A DNA stretch of 64,000 bases from Sipunculus nudus (lineage: Eukaryota; Annelida; Sipuncula; Golfingiida; Sipunculidae): the NCBI GenBank assembly GCA_026874595.1, contig CM049314.1:59747300-59811299 (forward strand), given 5' to 3'. Both the position numbers and the translations under genes were made by a program. Every line of letters begins with the position of its first letter. Positions within the stretch are counted from its first letter, which is position 1. Shown one piece after another: positions 52,248 through 61,781 of this stretch. Below the pieces are notes generated by a model that saw nothing but the letters and a program-made list of their open reading frames with translations, had not been told where the DNA came from and made no database searches.

Positions 52248-54059
52248 AGAGGGGTGGAATGGAAGGATAAAAATTAAGGAAAAATATTTCATTGTCTCAT
52301 GAATTATAATTTGTTAACCATTATTTTGACTTTTCAATCTAGAAAAAAAAGTGAACATTTATTGTTACAGCAACATAAAGTATTAGTTTCACACATATGG
52401 AATGTATGAAACACTTCAAAATATTAAAATTTTAATTGAATGAAATTTTGTGTCAAAATAAAATATTTAAGGATTTTGACTGTGTGGTTTTTGAATATGC
52501 AGTTAATTAAAGATCTTAGTTGAACAGATTTCCATTTCAGTAAAGATTCCATTCTGATATCAGTGGCAATCGTGGCTGTCATGTTTATGAAGTCATAAAT
52601 GAAGTGTTTTTAGTTTTACTATTTAAATGCAAGTTGTAACATTGGCAGAGATGGTCATGAATCATAAATACCAGTTCTGCAGTGAATGTGTCTTATTGGC
52701 TGTAACTTTTTATGAACAAGTTGAATTTACAGAATTCCAGAGAGAGCAAAATGGTAATGTCAGTTTTGGGATTACTGTATTTAAGAGCAGAGATTTTATG
52801 GGCATGAAGTAACCGATCCAGCATAAAGGGTAGCGAATTTACTGAGAATTACTGCAAGTCTGTTATTAGCATTGCTGCTTATGAGGGCTGCCAAGATGGG
52901 CTTCAAAGACAAAAACCGCCTTCAGCTGATAAAACAGAGACACTAAACGATCTTTATTGTTCACTGTTGATACAAACAGCATAGAATGTTTGTTTTACCC
53001 TCTCACGGTATGTCATATGACTCTGTGACAACTTGGGACATTTAGTTAAAATAGTGTTATGTATGCATAGTACATGTGTGGAATATAAAGCAGTGTTATT
53101 AGAGGAAAGGAAAATATCATCAAGCGTAGGTCGCCCAAATCCATAACTCAGTACATAAACACTACATTTGTTGTTTTGGTCAGTAAATAGGGAAAGTGAA
53201 TGAGATTAATTAATGCTCGATGTGAAGGAGATCAAAGAAACTTTATTTATACTTGTTCAGAGAAGAAACTGTAAAGCCATTGTTCCTATTTAAAATGTCT
53301 TTTAAATCCCTGATAATCATTTCTTATTTTCAGCAAAATTTTAAATCAGCTGCTTTTCTTCATTGTACATGTATTGATTAAATGGTATTTTGTTTGAAAT
53401 GTTCGGAAATGCATGATTTATGCAATTAGCTGATTTTAAGTCATTACTTATGTCTCATTACTAGACTAAAGATGTGGATATAATGTTGTTGCAGATATGC
53501 AGATTTTTATATTTTTTATTTCTCATTTCATTCAATCATTGGAATTCTATGAAATCTGATCTCTACACTGATAATAAATTTTTATTCCGTTACCAGTTTG
53601 CCATGATATATCTTTAGAGGTTATTTTTCTTATACAGGTAAAGTATATTTCCTCCTAACCATATTTTTTTATACAAGCATATATCTCTGGATTTAATGAT
53701 GACTCCAGCCAACAAAAATACTTAATCCAGTGTCATTGGATATTTAAATCCATGAATCATCAAGAAGCATTTTGCAGAAATTAGATTCCTTACGGCAACG
53801 TTTTTATTGAATCTTGTTCCGTCTGGTAATTACCATACTGATTAACTGGAACAGACAAAAACTGCTAAGTAATTAACTGATTGGGCCTGATTTCATAGAC
53901 TTGTATTTTTTGCGCTTAATCCTGCATCTTATCTGGTGGAAAAATATTTTCGAGCTCCATGTCACTTAGCTGATGGCAATTCTTTATTTAAACATGATAT
54001 TTCTGTGCGAATCCACAAGAATCGGGGACTTTTTTTTATCTAATCATCATCCAGCCCAT

Positions 54060-55110
54060 GTCAGATTGTTTAAGAGGGACGCTACATCCAGGCAGGCAGA
54101 GAGGTACTATGTAGATTTGTAGAAATATCCCAGTTGTTGTTAGGTTGATTGGAAACCAGTGAAGCCTCCAGTGATTGGGACTGCGATGTAATCCAGTGTA
54201 GCCCTAACGCGAGTCGTAAAACACAAAATCCTGATGTACAAACCTGTAATTAGATCCTGGATTCCATTCTCACAATACTCACTGATGTATTTAGATAATA
54301 TATGCATGATTATTGCCAGTAATGTGGTGAGTTGGCTGGGTGATTATCGGTGTATAAGTCAGTCGCTTGGACAGGTATTGCCGCAATCATTTCTGCCCGA
54401 CTGCAATCAGAAGTGTCAGCAATGGTCAGTGTTTGCCCAGAAATCAACAGTGTTTGAGTTCGCTTGGGCAATATCCCTACTGTAATTGGTTTATCAGAGC
54501 TGCTGACTGTACGAATAGCCAGACGGCATCGTGGGATTGCAGTTATACAGCACCTTGCAGGCTTTCATTGAAATCTTATCCATCATATTGGCCCTTGCAT
54601 GTGCTAGCCAACACTTCGGCACTCAAAATCGCATTGAGCTGAATCAATTGGGACTATTCATTGGGGAGCAAGCAGATATTTGGGTGGCTACCCGAATTTG
54701 TCAATTCTCACACGATAGCTGCTGTTTGATGAAGTGCCCAGATCCTGTCTCTGACATTGGCCATTTCCTAGACCACCACCCGTGGTCAATTTATCTCTGG
54801 CTGCTATGTCTCCGAGTCCCAGTCTGAATCTGGATGTGTCTTTTATTTTGAACACATAAGGTCAATCGAGTCATGCTTGAACCGTTCAAGACAACAGTGT
54901 TCACATTTGATTTCCATTTAATTATTCCATGGTCGGCATGGCGATTGCTCTATGATGGATCCATCCTGTTCCGGTCATTTTATGACAAATAGGAATTGCC
55001 GGTTTACGATCATTTCCTGGACACCTCGTGATGTCAGGGATTCCACTGGGAAACATCACTGTCTGAGTGTAACGTGGCCTTTTCACTGCCCAGCATTACG
55101 ATAAACTGAG
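54060..55110. other. GC-richer unique island inside the second visible intron
   Basis: About 1 kb of higher-complexity sequence without repeats. Three overlapping + frames of 83-98 codons occur in different registers (54234-54827), which argues against one real exon. It could be a regulatory region; I see no direct evidence for that. Confidence 0.25.
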
Positions 55111-56626
55111 AAATGGGTTTATATACGTTATTAGTAGGACAGGCAGGTCAAACTCGGAAGAGGGTACGTGGGGGGCTTGTCCAGGGTATTAAGTGAACAG
55201 TCCCTCGTCTAATTGTATATTGGTGTTCCACGCTAAATAAAGTGGAGGCTTTGCTTTAACATATTGCATATATCTCTTACATAGAATTCCGATCTGTCTG
55301 CTACTTGACTGAGGAGATGTCTGTCTCACAGGCTGGCATCTAATAAATGAGTACCCGACATATTGGTAACATGACATTTATATTATGTTGTTTACCATGG
55401 CCCATTCTTGTGAACATTAGCAACTTTGCCATTAATGAAAATTGGCAAAGGCAAGTATTTTGTAAATGGTTATAGCACTCAATTTGAAGTTGTAATACAG
55501 AAATCAAAAGTATATTTGATTATACAAATCTGTGTATATATTAAGTTTTGAATGGATTTTAGAGACCTTTACTGCATAATTCACAGGTTTTGGTAACCCT
55601 CATAAAATCCCTCATAAAAAATTAAATATATAATATATTTAAGTATAAAAGAAACCAGTTCTAAAATCAAATATGTAACAATTGAATATAAGTCTTAAAA
55701 ACACAAGATTATCAAAAATCTTCAAAGGTCATGAAAATTCCCAAAATTTGGTTTTCTGTTGATCAAATTCATCTAGCTATTTTCTCATGTGTGATTGTAA
55801 ATCAGAAAAAAATACACATGAAAGAATATTTGGATATTCTTGGTTCAAATACACCTACAGACTTTAAGAGAGAGCTGAAATTCAAATTTTGACATGTTTC
55901 ATCTCAGCTCCATATTTTTATATACTTTTAAAAATTGTTCGTTGTACAGGCTCAGGATAAACACTCTAGTGGTAAAAAGACTTAAATATGCCATTGCATA
56001 TACACAGTTAACAGGTTTCTAGATTGATGATGTAGATTTAAGCCTAGGGAAAACTTTAGGTGACCTTGGATTGACCTTGAACTATTTTCTCAAGCCTGGT
56101 ACTCTGAGAACTTTTCTCCAGATCTGCATTATATATGAGCTCCTATACACGCCTTTGCTTTACCCGGTTCATGACCTTGACCGTATGTTTACATCATTAT
56201 ATTGGATCGGCACTTTCCGTCAATGACCTCTCCACCTCGCCCATCATTCCTGCTCATCAGTTTCTTCAGTTGACAGTGGTCTATAGAAGTTAGTCCCAAT
56301 GTACCAATAATGAGTCTTAGGGGTCAAACTGTGGGTCACCAAGATGCAGAAAGACCTTGACCTTTAAAAAGGTCATAACTGTTTGGTTTCATTGCAGCCT
56401 TGACTAAAATACCACTAGAAAGAGCATTCTTCCATTTGCTGAAAAATACAAAATATGGATTGAATCAGGAATTTTTTAAGCAATCTTCCATTGCTGAAAT
56501 ATAAAAAAATATGATCACAATTTTCTAGCCAGTTTTATTATGTTTTTCCTTTATTTTCAGGATATTCTTTGCCTCTAACAATATGTTCATTTATGTACAT
56601 ATAAAAACTTTGCTTTCATTTATTAA

Positions 56627-57063
56627 AGGTGCCCATTCACCTGCCTATTGAAAAAGAATTTGTGATTTCTTGCTTCCTCTGTGTACAAATTAATGATCTA
56701 AGGGTAATTCTGGTTATGAAAAGTTCTTATAAGGCTTCTGCGAAGGATGTATGAACTTGTTTATCAACAACATGTTTGTAAACACAGCAATGTAACCTAG
56801 GGTGGCAGGTTGCATATATGTGGAGGCAGAAAGGTCACTTGTTGCAAAATGCCATTTGCAAAGCTCTGGCTTATCTGACTTGGTGCCAGATGCCTTTGTT
56901 GAATTTGTTTTGATTATTTTGGCAGGCCCCCACATACTATAAACACAATATAAACAAAACAAGCAGCCTGTGTGCAGTGATATCCACGTTTTCTGTCCTA
57001 TTTTTATAAAAGCTCCAAGGGATTACCTTTAGTTTATAAAGGTCAGAAAGGTGATTGGACCCT
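56627..57063. mobile_element. TTAA-flanked MITE adjoining the Kolobok-like element
   Basis: TTAA at 56623-56626 precedes AGGTGCCCATTCACC. The inverted right end (AGGGTCCAATCACC on the minus strand) stops at the TTAA of 57064-57067. The interior is homologous to the copies at 38720 and 40686. The right TTAA is also the left target copy of the next element, so two TTAA-specific elements lie back to back. Confidence 0.7.
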
Positions 57064-57270
57064 TTAAAGGACATGACCAGTGTAAATAAAACTGCAATTT
57101 GATCATATTATACCATAGATGAATTGTTTTTGTAACTTTTTGCTCTGTGTGTAGTCATTACTACCGGTCTAAAGTAATTAAAACCGCGTCTAATAAGAGC
57201 ACTGAGATGCTTGGTTTCACCCTGCCCGCGTTCGGCAATGATCGGTTCCGTGCCTCATAAATATTCGGAA

Positions 57271-57278
57271 TGACGTCA
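57271..57278 (+). promoter_or_regulatory. TGACGTCA (CRE-type) site of the left arm
   Basis: A perfect CRE/ATF palindrome 99 bp before the THAP-exon ATG. The same octamer with the same flank (GCTCAGGAAC) occurs in inverted orientation at 60847-60854, which supports a conserved promoter element rather than chance. Confidence 0.45.
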
Positions 57279-57376
57279 GCTCAGGAACGGCAGTCGGTCA
57301 TAACAAAGCCACGTGTGAATTCATGACAATAGGTGTACCGTTTTCTGTATTGCGTTCGATCGTTAATAGTTAAATA

Positions 57377-57562
57377 ATGCCAAATAGTTGTGTAGCGGGT
57401 GGCTGGAGTAACACAAACCATGATGTTGTGAGTTTACACAGGTTTCCTTTGAGCCAGCAAGAACGTTTGAAGAAATGGGTCAACTTTGTTTGCGTGAGGC
57501 GGGCAAGCTGGGAGGGGCCATTGGCTCGTTCCGTTTTGTGCTTAGCCTTCACACTACGTTAA
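57377..57562 (+). CDS. Degenerate THAP-domain first exon
   Basis: The 61-residue frame starts MPNSCVAGG, has SLHRFP at residues 23-28, KKWVNF near 37-42, and SVLC near 52-55, which is the order of landmarks in an N-terminal THAP zinc finger. Of the C2CH zinc ligands, the first Cys is present but the second is Trp (one-base change, residue 10). The final Cys is present, but the His expected three residues later is missing, as if one codon had been lost. The finger should therefore not bind zinc normally. A GTTAAA donor at 57558 or the in-frame stop at 57560 ends the frame. THAP domains bind DNA and are found in P-element and Kolobok transposases and host-derived factors. Confidence 0.65.
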   Translation: MPNSCVAGGWSNTNHDVVSLHRFPLSQQERLKKWVNFVCVRRASWEGPLARSVLCLAFTLR

Positions 57563-57940
57563 AATCGAGCCATTGTCAGCGAATTATCACACAGGCAACA
57601 TCAACTTTATGTTAGAATGAAGAATTGATTATTATCTTTACGAAATTCGGATAGTTAATTAAAATTATATTGCCTATTTAAAAGCAATCCACTGTTTCCC
57701 ATTGCTTAAAGTTGCATTTAGTAGCGTACTTAACACACAAGTACACATCTATAACATCCTGCAAGCATTCCTTAAATAAACAATAAAAATTGAACCCCCT
57801 CGTACAAATTATGTAAAATTATATATATTAAGATATGGTTGCCAGGTATATTTTGAGGAAATTACTATATTTGTGTGTTTAATAAATCCAATAATATTAT
57901 AAATATATAACTTTGATATGTAGGCCTACCGGTGATGTAC
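57551..57940. repeat. Left arm of a ~400-bp subterminal inverted repeat
   Basis: CGTTAAAATCGAGC, then TTATCACAC-GGCAACATC, AACTTTATGTTAGAATGAAG, ATTCGGATAGTT, AAGCAATCCACTGTT and TAGGCCTA all recur in the same order on the minus strand at 60005-59650. A second copy of the CAATCCACTGTTT block lies at 57957-58025, so the left arm has an extra internal duplication. Confidence 0.75.
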
Positions 57941-58337
57941 AGCGTTTTTTGCCGATTTTAAGCAATCCACTGTTTCTCCATTGCTTGTAAGTTGTATATG
58001 TCGTGTGCTAAAATCGAAGTACGCCTCTAGATAACTTACCAAAAGTATGTCTTCCTTCCAATAACAGTGAAAGGAAATCCCCAGACACTCATATTAACAT
58101 ATGGATTTCATATAGGAATCATTCGTGTCATAATTAAACGAATAAATATCTGGATATATTTCATTTTGAAGTGCGCTTATAAAATAATGCAAGTATGACT
58201 ATACCATGAATTGACATAGTATTTTTTTTTTTACAAAACGTGTCTTTGTGTTCAATTCTGCATGAATAAAAGGATTAGTTCATTGTATTTATAAAAGTTC
58301 CGCTGAAGAATTTGACTTAAGAATTAAACTTTTACAG

Positions 58338-58429
58338 CAAAATGAGAACATTATGTGATGTACAAAGGCTGCACAGCAGATTAAACTGGAAAAGGGCTTT
58401 CTTAAATTCTTTCTTAAAGCGATTTTTAG
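58338..58429 (+). CDS. Candidate internal exon of the left transposon gene
   Basis: The acceptor TTTTACAG and the donor AG-GTATAT flank 92 nt with one open frame (basic peptide starting KMRTLCDVQRLH and containing LNWKRAFLNSF). The exon ends after the first base of a codon, and the next exon at 58595 starts with the other two bases in the same frame. That phase agreement was not imposed. The family is not recognised. The join from the THAP exon to this one is unresolved: direct splicing from 57557 would be out of frame, so an extra exon (perhaps starting at 58072) or another donor is needed. Confidence 0.45.
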
Positions 58430-58594
58430 GTATATTTTAAAATATACGGTAATTTACTAGACTTCTGTGTAATTAATCAAAACATGATTAAAATTAGCAA
58501 CATTTGTTTTTTGTTATGTTCATTCATAGAAGACCTAAAATTATAAAAATACATTCATAAAAATCATTATTCCTATATGTCTCTTTGTTTGCAG

Positions 58595-58665
58595 ATTTTA
58601 TTCTAGAACTAATAAAGCCAGATGATGACACATCTTGTTTAATTTTTCAATCATGTGATATATAA
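58595..58665 (+). CDS. Candidate last exon of the left transposon gene
   Basis: A strong acceptor (TCTCTTTGTTTGCAG) is followed by 22 complete codons (FILELIKPDDDTSC and on) and TAA. AATAAA follows 15 bp after the stop. Its phase matches the exon at 58338-58429. The product is unidentified, with an acidic PDDD turn and two cysteines. Confidence 0.5.
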
Positions 58666-58680
58666 ACACCTGAAATGTTG

Positions 58681-58686
58681 AATAAA
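58681..58686 (+). terminator. Poly(A) signal of the + strand transposon gene
   Basis: AATAAA 15 bp after the TAA of the candidate last exon. Confidence 0.5.
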
Positions 58687-58719
58687 AATCAGTTGAACCT
58701 CTTCACAATGATGTTGTAT

Positions 58720-58725
58720 TTTATT
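58720..58725 (-). terminator. Poly(A) signal of the minus-strand transposon gene
   Basis: AATAAA on the minus strand, about 84 bp after the stop of the exon at 58809-58919. It faces the + strand signal 34 bp away. Confidence 0.5.
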
Positions 58726-58808
58726 ATCAGAAACATAAAAATATGAAAAACACAACACAAATGGATTTAATGTATGATGAATAACCGTGATTTAAAAGAT
58801 CTGACGTG

Positions 58809-58919
58809 TTAACTGGAGTTCATCGGAAGGCTGGAGGCATGCAAAAATTGCACATCAAGGTTTGCTGCCGGACCACAGCTGTGAAGATGCTTAGCTGTTA
58901 TCATCTGTTCCTGCAGTTC
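58809..58919 (-). CDS. Candidate last exon of the right (minus-strand) transposon gene
   Basis: After an AG acceptor (GTTATATTTAG) come 36 sense codons and TAA. The peptide starts ELQEQMITAKHLHSCG and ends with a serine-rich tail. Composition and complexity are protein-like, and an AATAAA is correctly placed downstream. The acceptor tract is only moderately pyrimidine-rich. The family is not recognised. A further minus-strand open stretch from about 59365 to 59190 may be another exon, but it is interrupted by the MITE at 58964-59179. Confidence 0.45.
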   Translation of the reverse strand, partial: ELQEQMITAKHLHSCGPAANLDVQFLHASSLPMNSS

Positions 58920-58963
58920 CTAAATATAACCCATTACAAATAAAAAAGTATATAAATATATTT

Positions 58964-59179
58964 CAGAAGCGGATCCGGGGGGGGGGAGGGGTCCAGGGGG
59001 TCCGGACCCCCCCTTTTTCACCCGAAGCAACCTTTTTTAAGGGGTTTAAGACGTATAATTTTGTGGCCTGAACCCCCCCCCCCCCCCCTTTTCCAGACCT
59101 GATGACCTTTTTTTAGGAATTTCATTATAGTCCTCCTGGGTTGGACCCCCCCTTTTCCAAAATCCTGTATCCGCCCCTG
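58964..59179. mobile_element. hAT-like MITE with G/C homopolymer blocks
   Basis: The left end CAGAAGCGGATCCGG and the inverted right end CAGGGGCGGATACAGG form TIRs of the CAGGGGCGGATCC type. The interior is dominated by runs of G and C (for example TCCGGACCCCCC) with A/T stretches between, so the DNA is strongly strand-asymmetric. It is nested in the Kolobok-like element, just upstream of the last minus-strand exon. Confidence 0.65.
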
Positions 59180-59649
59180 TATTTATATGTGTTTGAGTAT
59201 GACAGAGAAGTGGGGAGCGTAAATTATATATGGTCATCAATTTATTTCCTTGTTGAATTTTGGTGCATACAATTTCTTTGAAACACAAGCTTAAAATTAT
59301 GCCTTGGTCACTCAACAAAATTAGACATTTAAGAGAACATATCCATATGACTTCGTTAAAAACACCTGAGTTTTAACTTGTGAATGTCCAAAATGGACAT
59401 TGTGATGGCATGTAATTCGTTTTTTAACAGATGTCGAAAATAAATGTATTTTAATTACATTTAAAAAATAAATTTAATTTAATTTAATTTCCTGCGTGGG
59501 TACATTAATTCATATTAACAGTTTTATTTTTTAAATATACAAGTATTTTTTACACTATATCATTTATAACTAAATTGAATAAACAACCAGAACAGTAAAC
59601 TGATATTTTGCAAACACACACGTGCGTCTTGCACATAAACACTCCACCA

Positions 59650-60005
59650 TGCACGGTATAGGCCTATATGTAACATATCAACATTATATACTTAATAATA
59701 TTATTAAGTTTATTAAATACACAAAATAAATAATTTCCACAAAATATCTGACAGCTATATCTTTATTTATATTTTTACATTTTTTAATCATTTTTCACGG
59801 CATGCTTGCGTATTTCGATTTTAGTACGCGAACATACACAACTTACAAACAATGGATAACAGTGGATTGCTTTAAAATCGATGATAGAATCTTAATAAAC
59901 TATCCGAATTCCGTTAAAATAGTAATTAATGCTTCATTCTAACATAAAGTTGATGTTGCCCGTGTGATAATACGCTCAAAATAGCTCGATTTTAACGTTG
60001 TGTGC
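59650..60005. repeat. Right arm of the ~400-bp subterminal inverted repeat
   Basis: This is the inverted counterpart of 57551-57940, with all marker blocks in reversed order and scattered substitutions. Beyond 60005 the match to the THAP exon fades (only a short GTTCTTTGCACAC-like similarity), so the right arm lacks a recognisable THAP domain. Confidence 0.75.
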
Positions 60006-60580
60006 AAAGAACCTCGTCAAAGACCGTCTCTGTCCGCCACTATGTGCAATATTCGATCTTGTCAACTGGCATCCAATCAGGTTGCCCCATTCATTGGCAG
60101 TGGCTCTGAGCAAAAACTGACCAATAAACATTGACTTAATATGGAGAAAATACGGGTTAAGTAATCGCAAGTTGGCGACACGAAGGCTGTGGGTTTCCTA
60201 CTTCGATTTAAGGACGACCGTCCATCCTTTAATGTACGTACCGAAATCGAAGGACGTCTTAAAACTGCGGTCAGCCTTGACATGGTTAAATGTATCGCAT
60301 ATTATGCAAAAGTAAATTCTCGGCATTATATTAATATGATAAGGATACCCGTCTGATAGTCATTCGCATCATTTTAAAGGACTTGCACACCTGTCTTTCA
60401 CGCGGGACGATGTTAACGTGGACATTTTATTATTCACAGCTGACATGTCTTGTATTAAAAATTGATGTGCATTTATCACATAATATGTGCAATTAATTTA
60501 CATAATGTTCACCTATTTTACATGTTTATTTGGAATAAAAACGACTATAAAATAACCATTCTTTGTTCCCGATTCGTTAC

Positions 60581-60851
60581 GGTGATTGTTTATTATTGAC
60601 TCGTCACTCGAATTGTCATCATCCCTGCTCAGGGTCGGCTCAAACTTGTACGGCTGTACATTTTCGCTCCCCGGTATCCTTGTATCTTTACCTGAATGAT
60701 CACTAAAGATGTCGTAGCTTGAAGAGTCAAACTCGACTGTTGAATCCGTGATGGACTCGAAACTTTCAGAAAGGACATCGTTACAAAACCAGTGGCTATT
60801 GTATATACACAGGGTGACTGCCGTAGTAAGCCTGCAGTTCCTGAGCTGACG
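60581..60851 (-). CDS. Acidic exon with a PYKFEP motif in the right arm
   Basis: The frame is open from just inside the right TGACGTCA box; after a CACC-GTAACG donor at 60581 it would run on to a stop at 60513. The translation is strongly acidic and serine-rich (DVLSESFESITDS, then VQPYKFEPTLSRDDD and SSDES). A QPY-x-FEP motif followed by an acidic Ser/Asp tract is reminiscent of the N-termini of invertebrate proteins with a P2X7-C-terminal-like zinc domain; that is from memory and unverified. There is no in-frame ATG. The nearest ATG (60778-60776) is in another frame, consistent with a frameshift or an upstream exon. An alternative donor AG-GTAAAG lies at 60692. Confidence 0.5.
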
Positions 60852-60854
60852 TCA
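60847..60854 (-). promoter_or_regulatory. TGACGTCA (CRE-type) site of the right arm
   Basis: Inverted counterpart of 57271-57278, at the upstream edge of the acidic PYKFEP exon and 184 bp from the right end of the element. Both candidate genes therefore start just inside the same motif and read inwards. Confidence 0.45.
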
Positions 60855-61199
60855 CAGCCTGTGCCTGCACTTGATTACCCGAGCGGCTGTGTAGCACTGA
60901 CCCTGTGACGAGTAGCCACATATTTGCCTAATTGCTCATTAATAAAGCTCAGTCAGCACAAGTCACCAGCGGTATGTCACTTTAATAGGGGTAAGATGCA
61001 CTCTACACAAATGGAGTATATTTCGCTGGTCATGTCCTTTAATAATCAGGCTTATTGGCAGACACAGAGACCTGTGGTGAACCAGACCTTTTTCCTTCTT
61101 GTGTGAATCTCTCAATACTCTTTCGGAATATCCTGACAGAAATAAAGATAATTACTTCATTTAGCAGTCATTTTATGTCTTTCTTTCTCTCCTTTTCAG

Positions 61200-61410
61200 G
61201 ATACAGAAGTGTCTTGTCGGCAAAGCTGCCAGTTCCTGCGACAGATCCACGAGCAGAAGCCGGGCCAATGCCCCGCAGCGTCAGACGCCATGGGCTTCGA
61301 GGCAGCCTGCTTAGAGAGCTGCACAAAAGATAACAGCTGTGACGGAAATCTCAAGTGCTGCTCAAACGGCTGCGGGCATACCTGCCAGCGCCCCCTGTTG
61401 AACCAACAAG
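61200..61410 (+). CDS. ANOS1: Anosmin-1-like gene, WAP-domain exon
   Basis: A pyrimidine-rich acceptor (CTCCTTTTCAG) opens the exon and the donor GTAATA closes it, giving 70 codons plus one base. It starts with the last pair of the Cys-rich region (SCRQSCQFL), then QKPGQCPA, and a whey-acidic-protein four-disulfide core with eight cysteines ending KCCSNGCGHTCQ. Vertebrate anosmin-1 has the same features in the same order, including GxCPA, a GF-x-AAC-x-ESC block and CCSNGCGHTC. WAP modules are often protease-inhibitor-like; in anosmin-1 this region works with the first FnIII repeat. The next exon, expected to encode FnIII, was not found before 64000. Confidence 0.92.
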
Positions 61411-61781
61411 GTAATATTTTTGGATGAAATACAATCTTCAGACAGCGATCCATTAACTGAACAGGTTTTTAAATACAGGTTATGTAATATTATTGGCAGC
61501 GTCTCTCTGTCAGGCTGTTTTATGTTGTCTTTATGTCCATCCATTCATTTACCCTTGGTGTCCCCTCAGTAACCAGGTATATGATGCATTGTCAAGGAAG
61601 CTCACTATTAAAGTATCTCACCTGCATTTGATTCTAAGAAGAATTACATCTGGCATATTATTCACTCTTGGGACTTCATTTGAGAATTGTTCTGAACCTG
61701 TTATGAAGAAGCTGCATAAAAGGCGATGAGTCAGTCAGAATATTTTAGGGCAAATTTAGGTACAAAATCTATATCAAATAA

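Larger units (their letters stand above)
57068..61038. mobile_element. 4-kb Kolobok-like DNA transposon carrying two convergent genes
   Basis: TTAA lies on both sides (57064-57067 and 61039-61042). The terminal inverted repeats are AGGACATGACCAG and its exact reverse complement. A perfect TGACGTCA octamer sits about 200 bp inside each end (57271 and 60847), with GCTCAGGAAC next to it in inverted orientation. A longer inverted pair (57551-57940 against 59650-60005) lies further in. The left arm holds a THAP-like first exon and two later + exons; the right arm holds an acidic minus-strand exon and a terminal exon. Kolobok elements are known for TTAA duplications and THAP-containing transposases. 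No transposase catalytic core is visible, so this copy is non-autonomous, deleted or carrying other cargo. Confidence 0.65.
50373..61199 (+). other. ANOS1: Anosmin-like gene, 10.8-kb intron
   Basis: It starts with GTAAGT and ends with a pyrimidine-rich tract and CTTTTCAG. It contains a minisatellite just after the donor, GA-rich simple sequence, a GC-richer island at 54060-55110, and a TTAA-flanked MITE directly followed by the 4-kb Kolobok-like element, which ends only about 160 bp before the next exon. Stretches 52250-54060 and 55110-56620 hold AT-rich sequence with nothing assignable, apart from TGACCTTGACC-type motifs at 56060-56370. Confidence 0.75.

Noticed and set aside
54234-54827. 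Consecutive + frames of 83, 91 and 98 codons suggesting an exon
   Set aside because: They are in different registers with no splice sites supporting any one, and composition explains them.
58072-58192. Possible extra exon linking the THAP exon to 58338 (good acceptor, about 40 open codons)
   Set aside because: Its first phase fits the THAP exon, but its obvious donor does not fit the next exon. The peptide is isoleucine-rich like translated intron, so I only mention it as unresolved.
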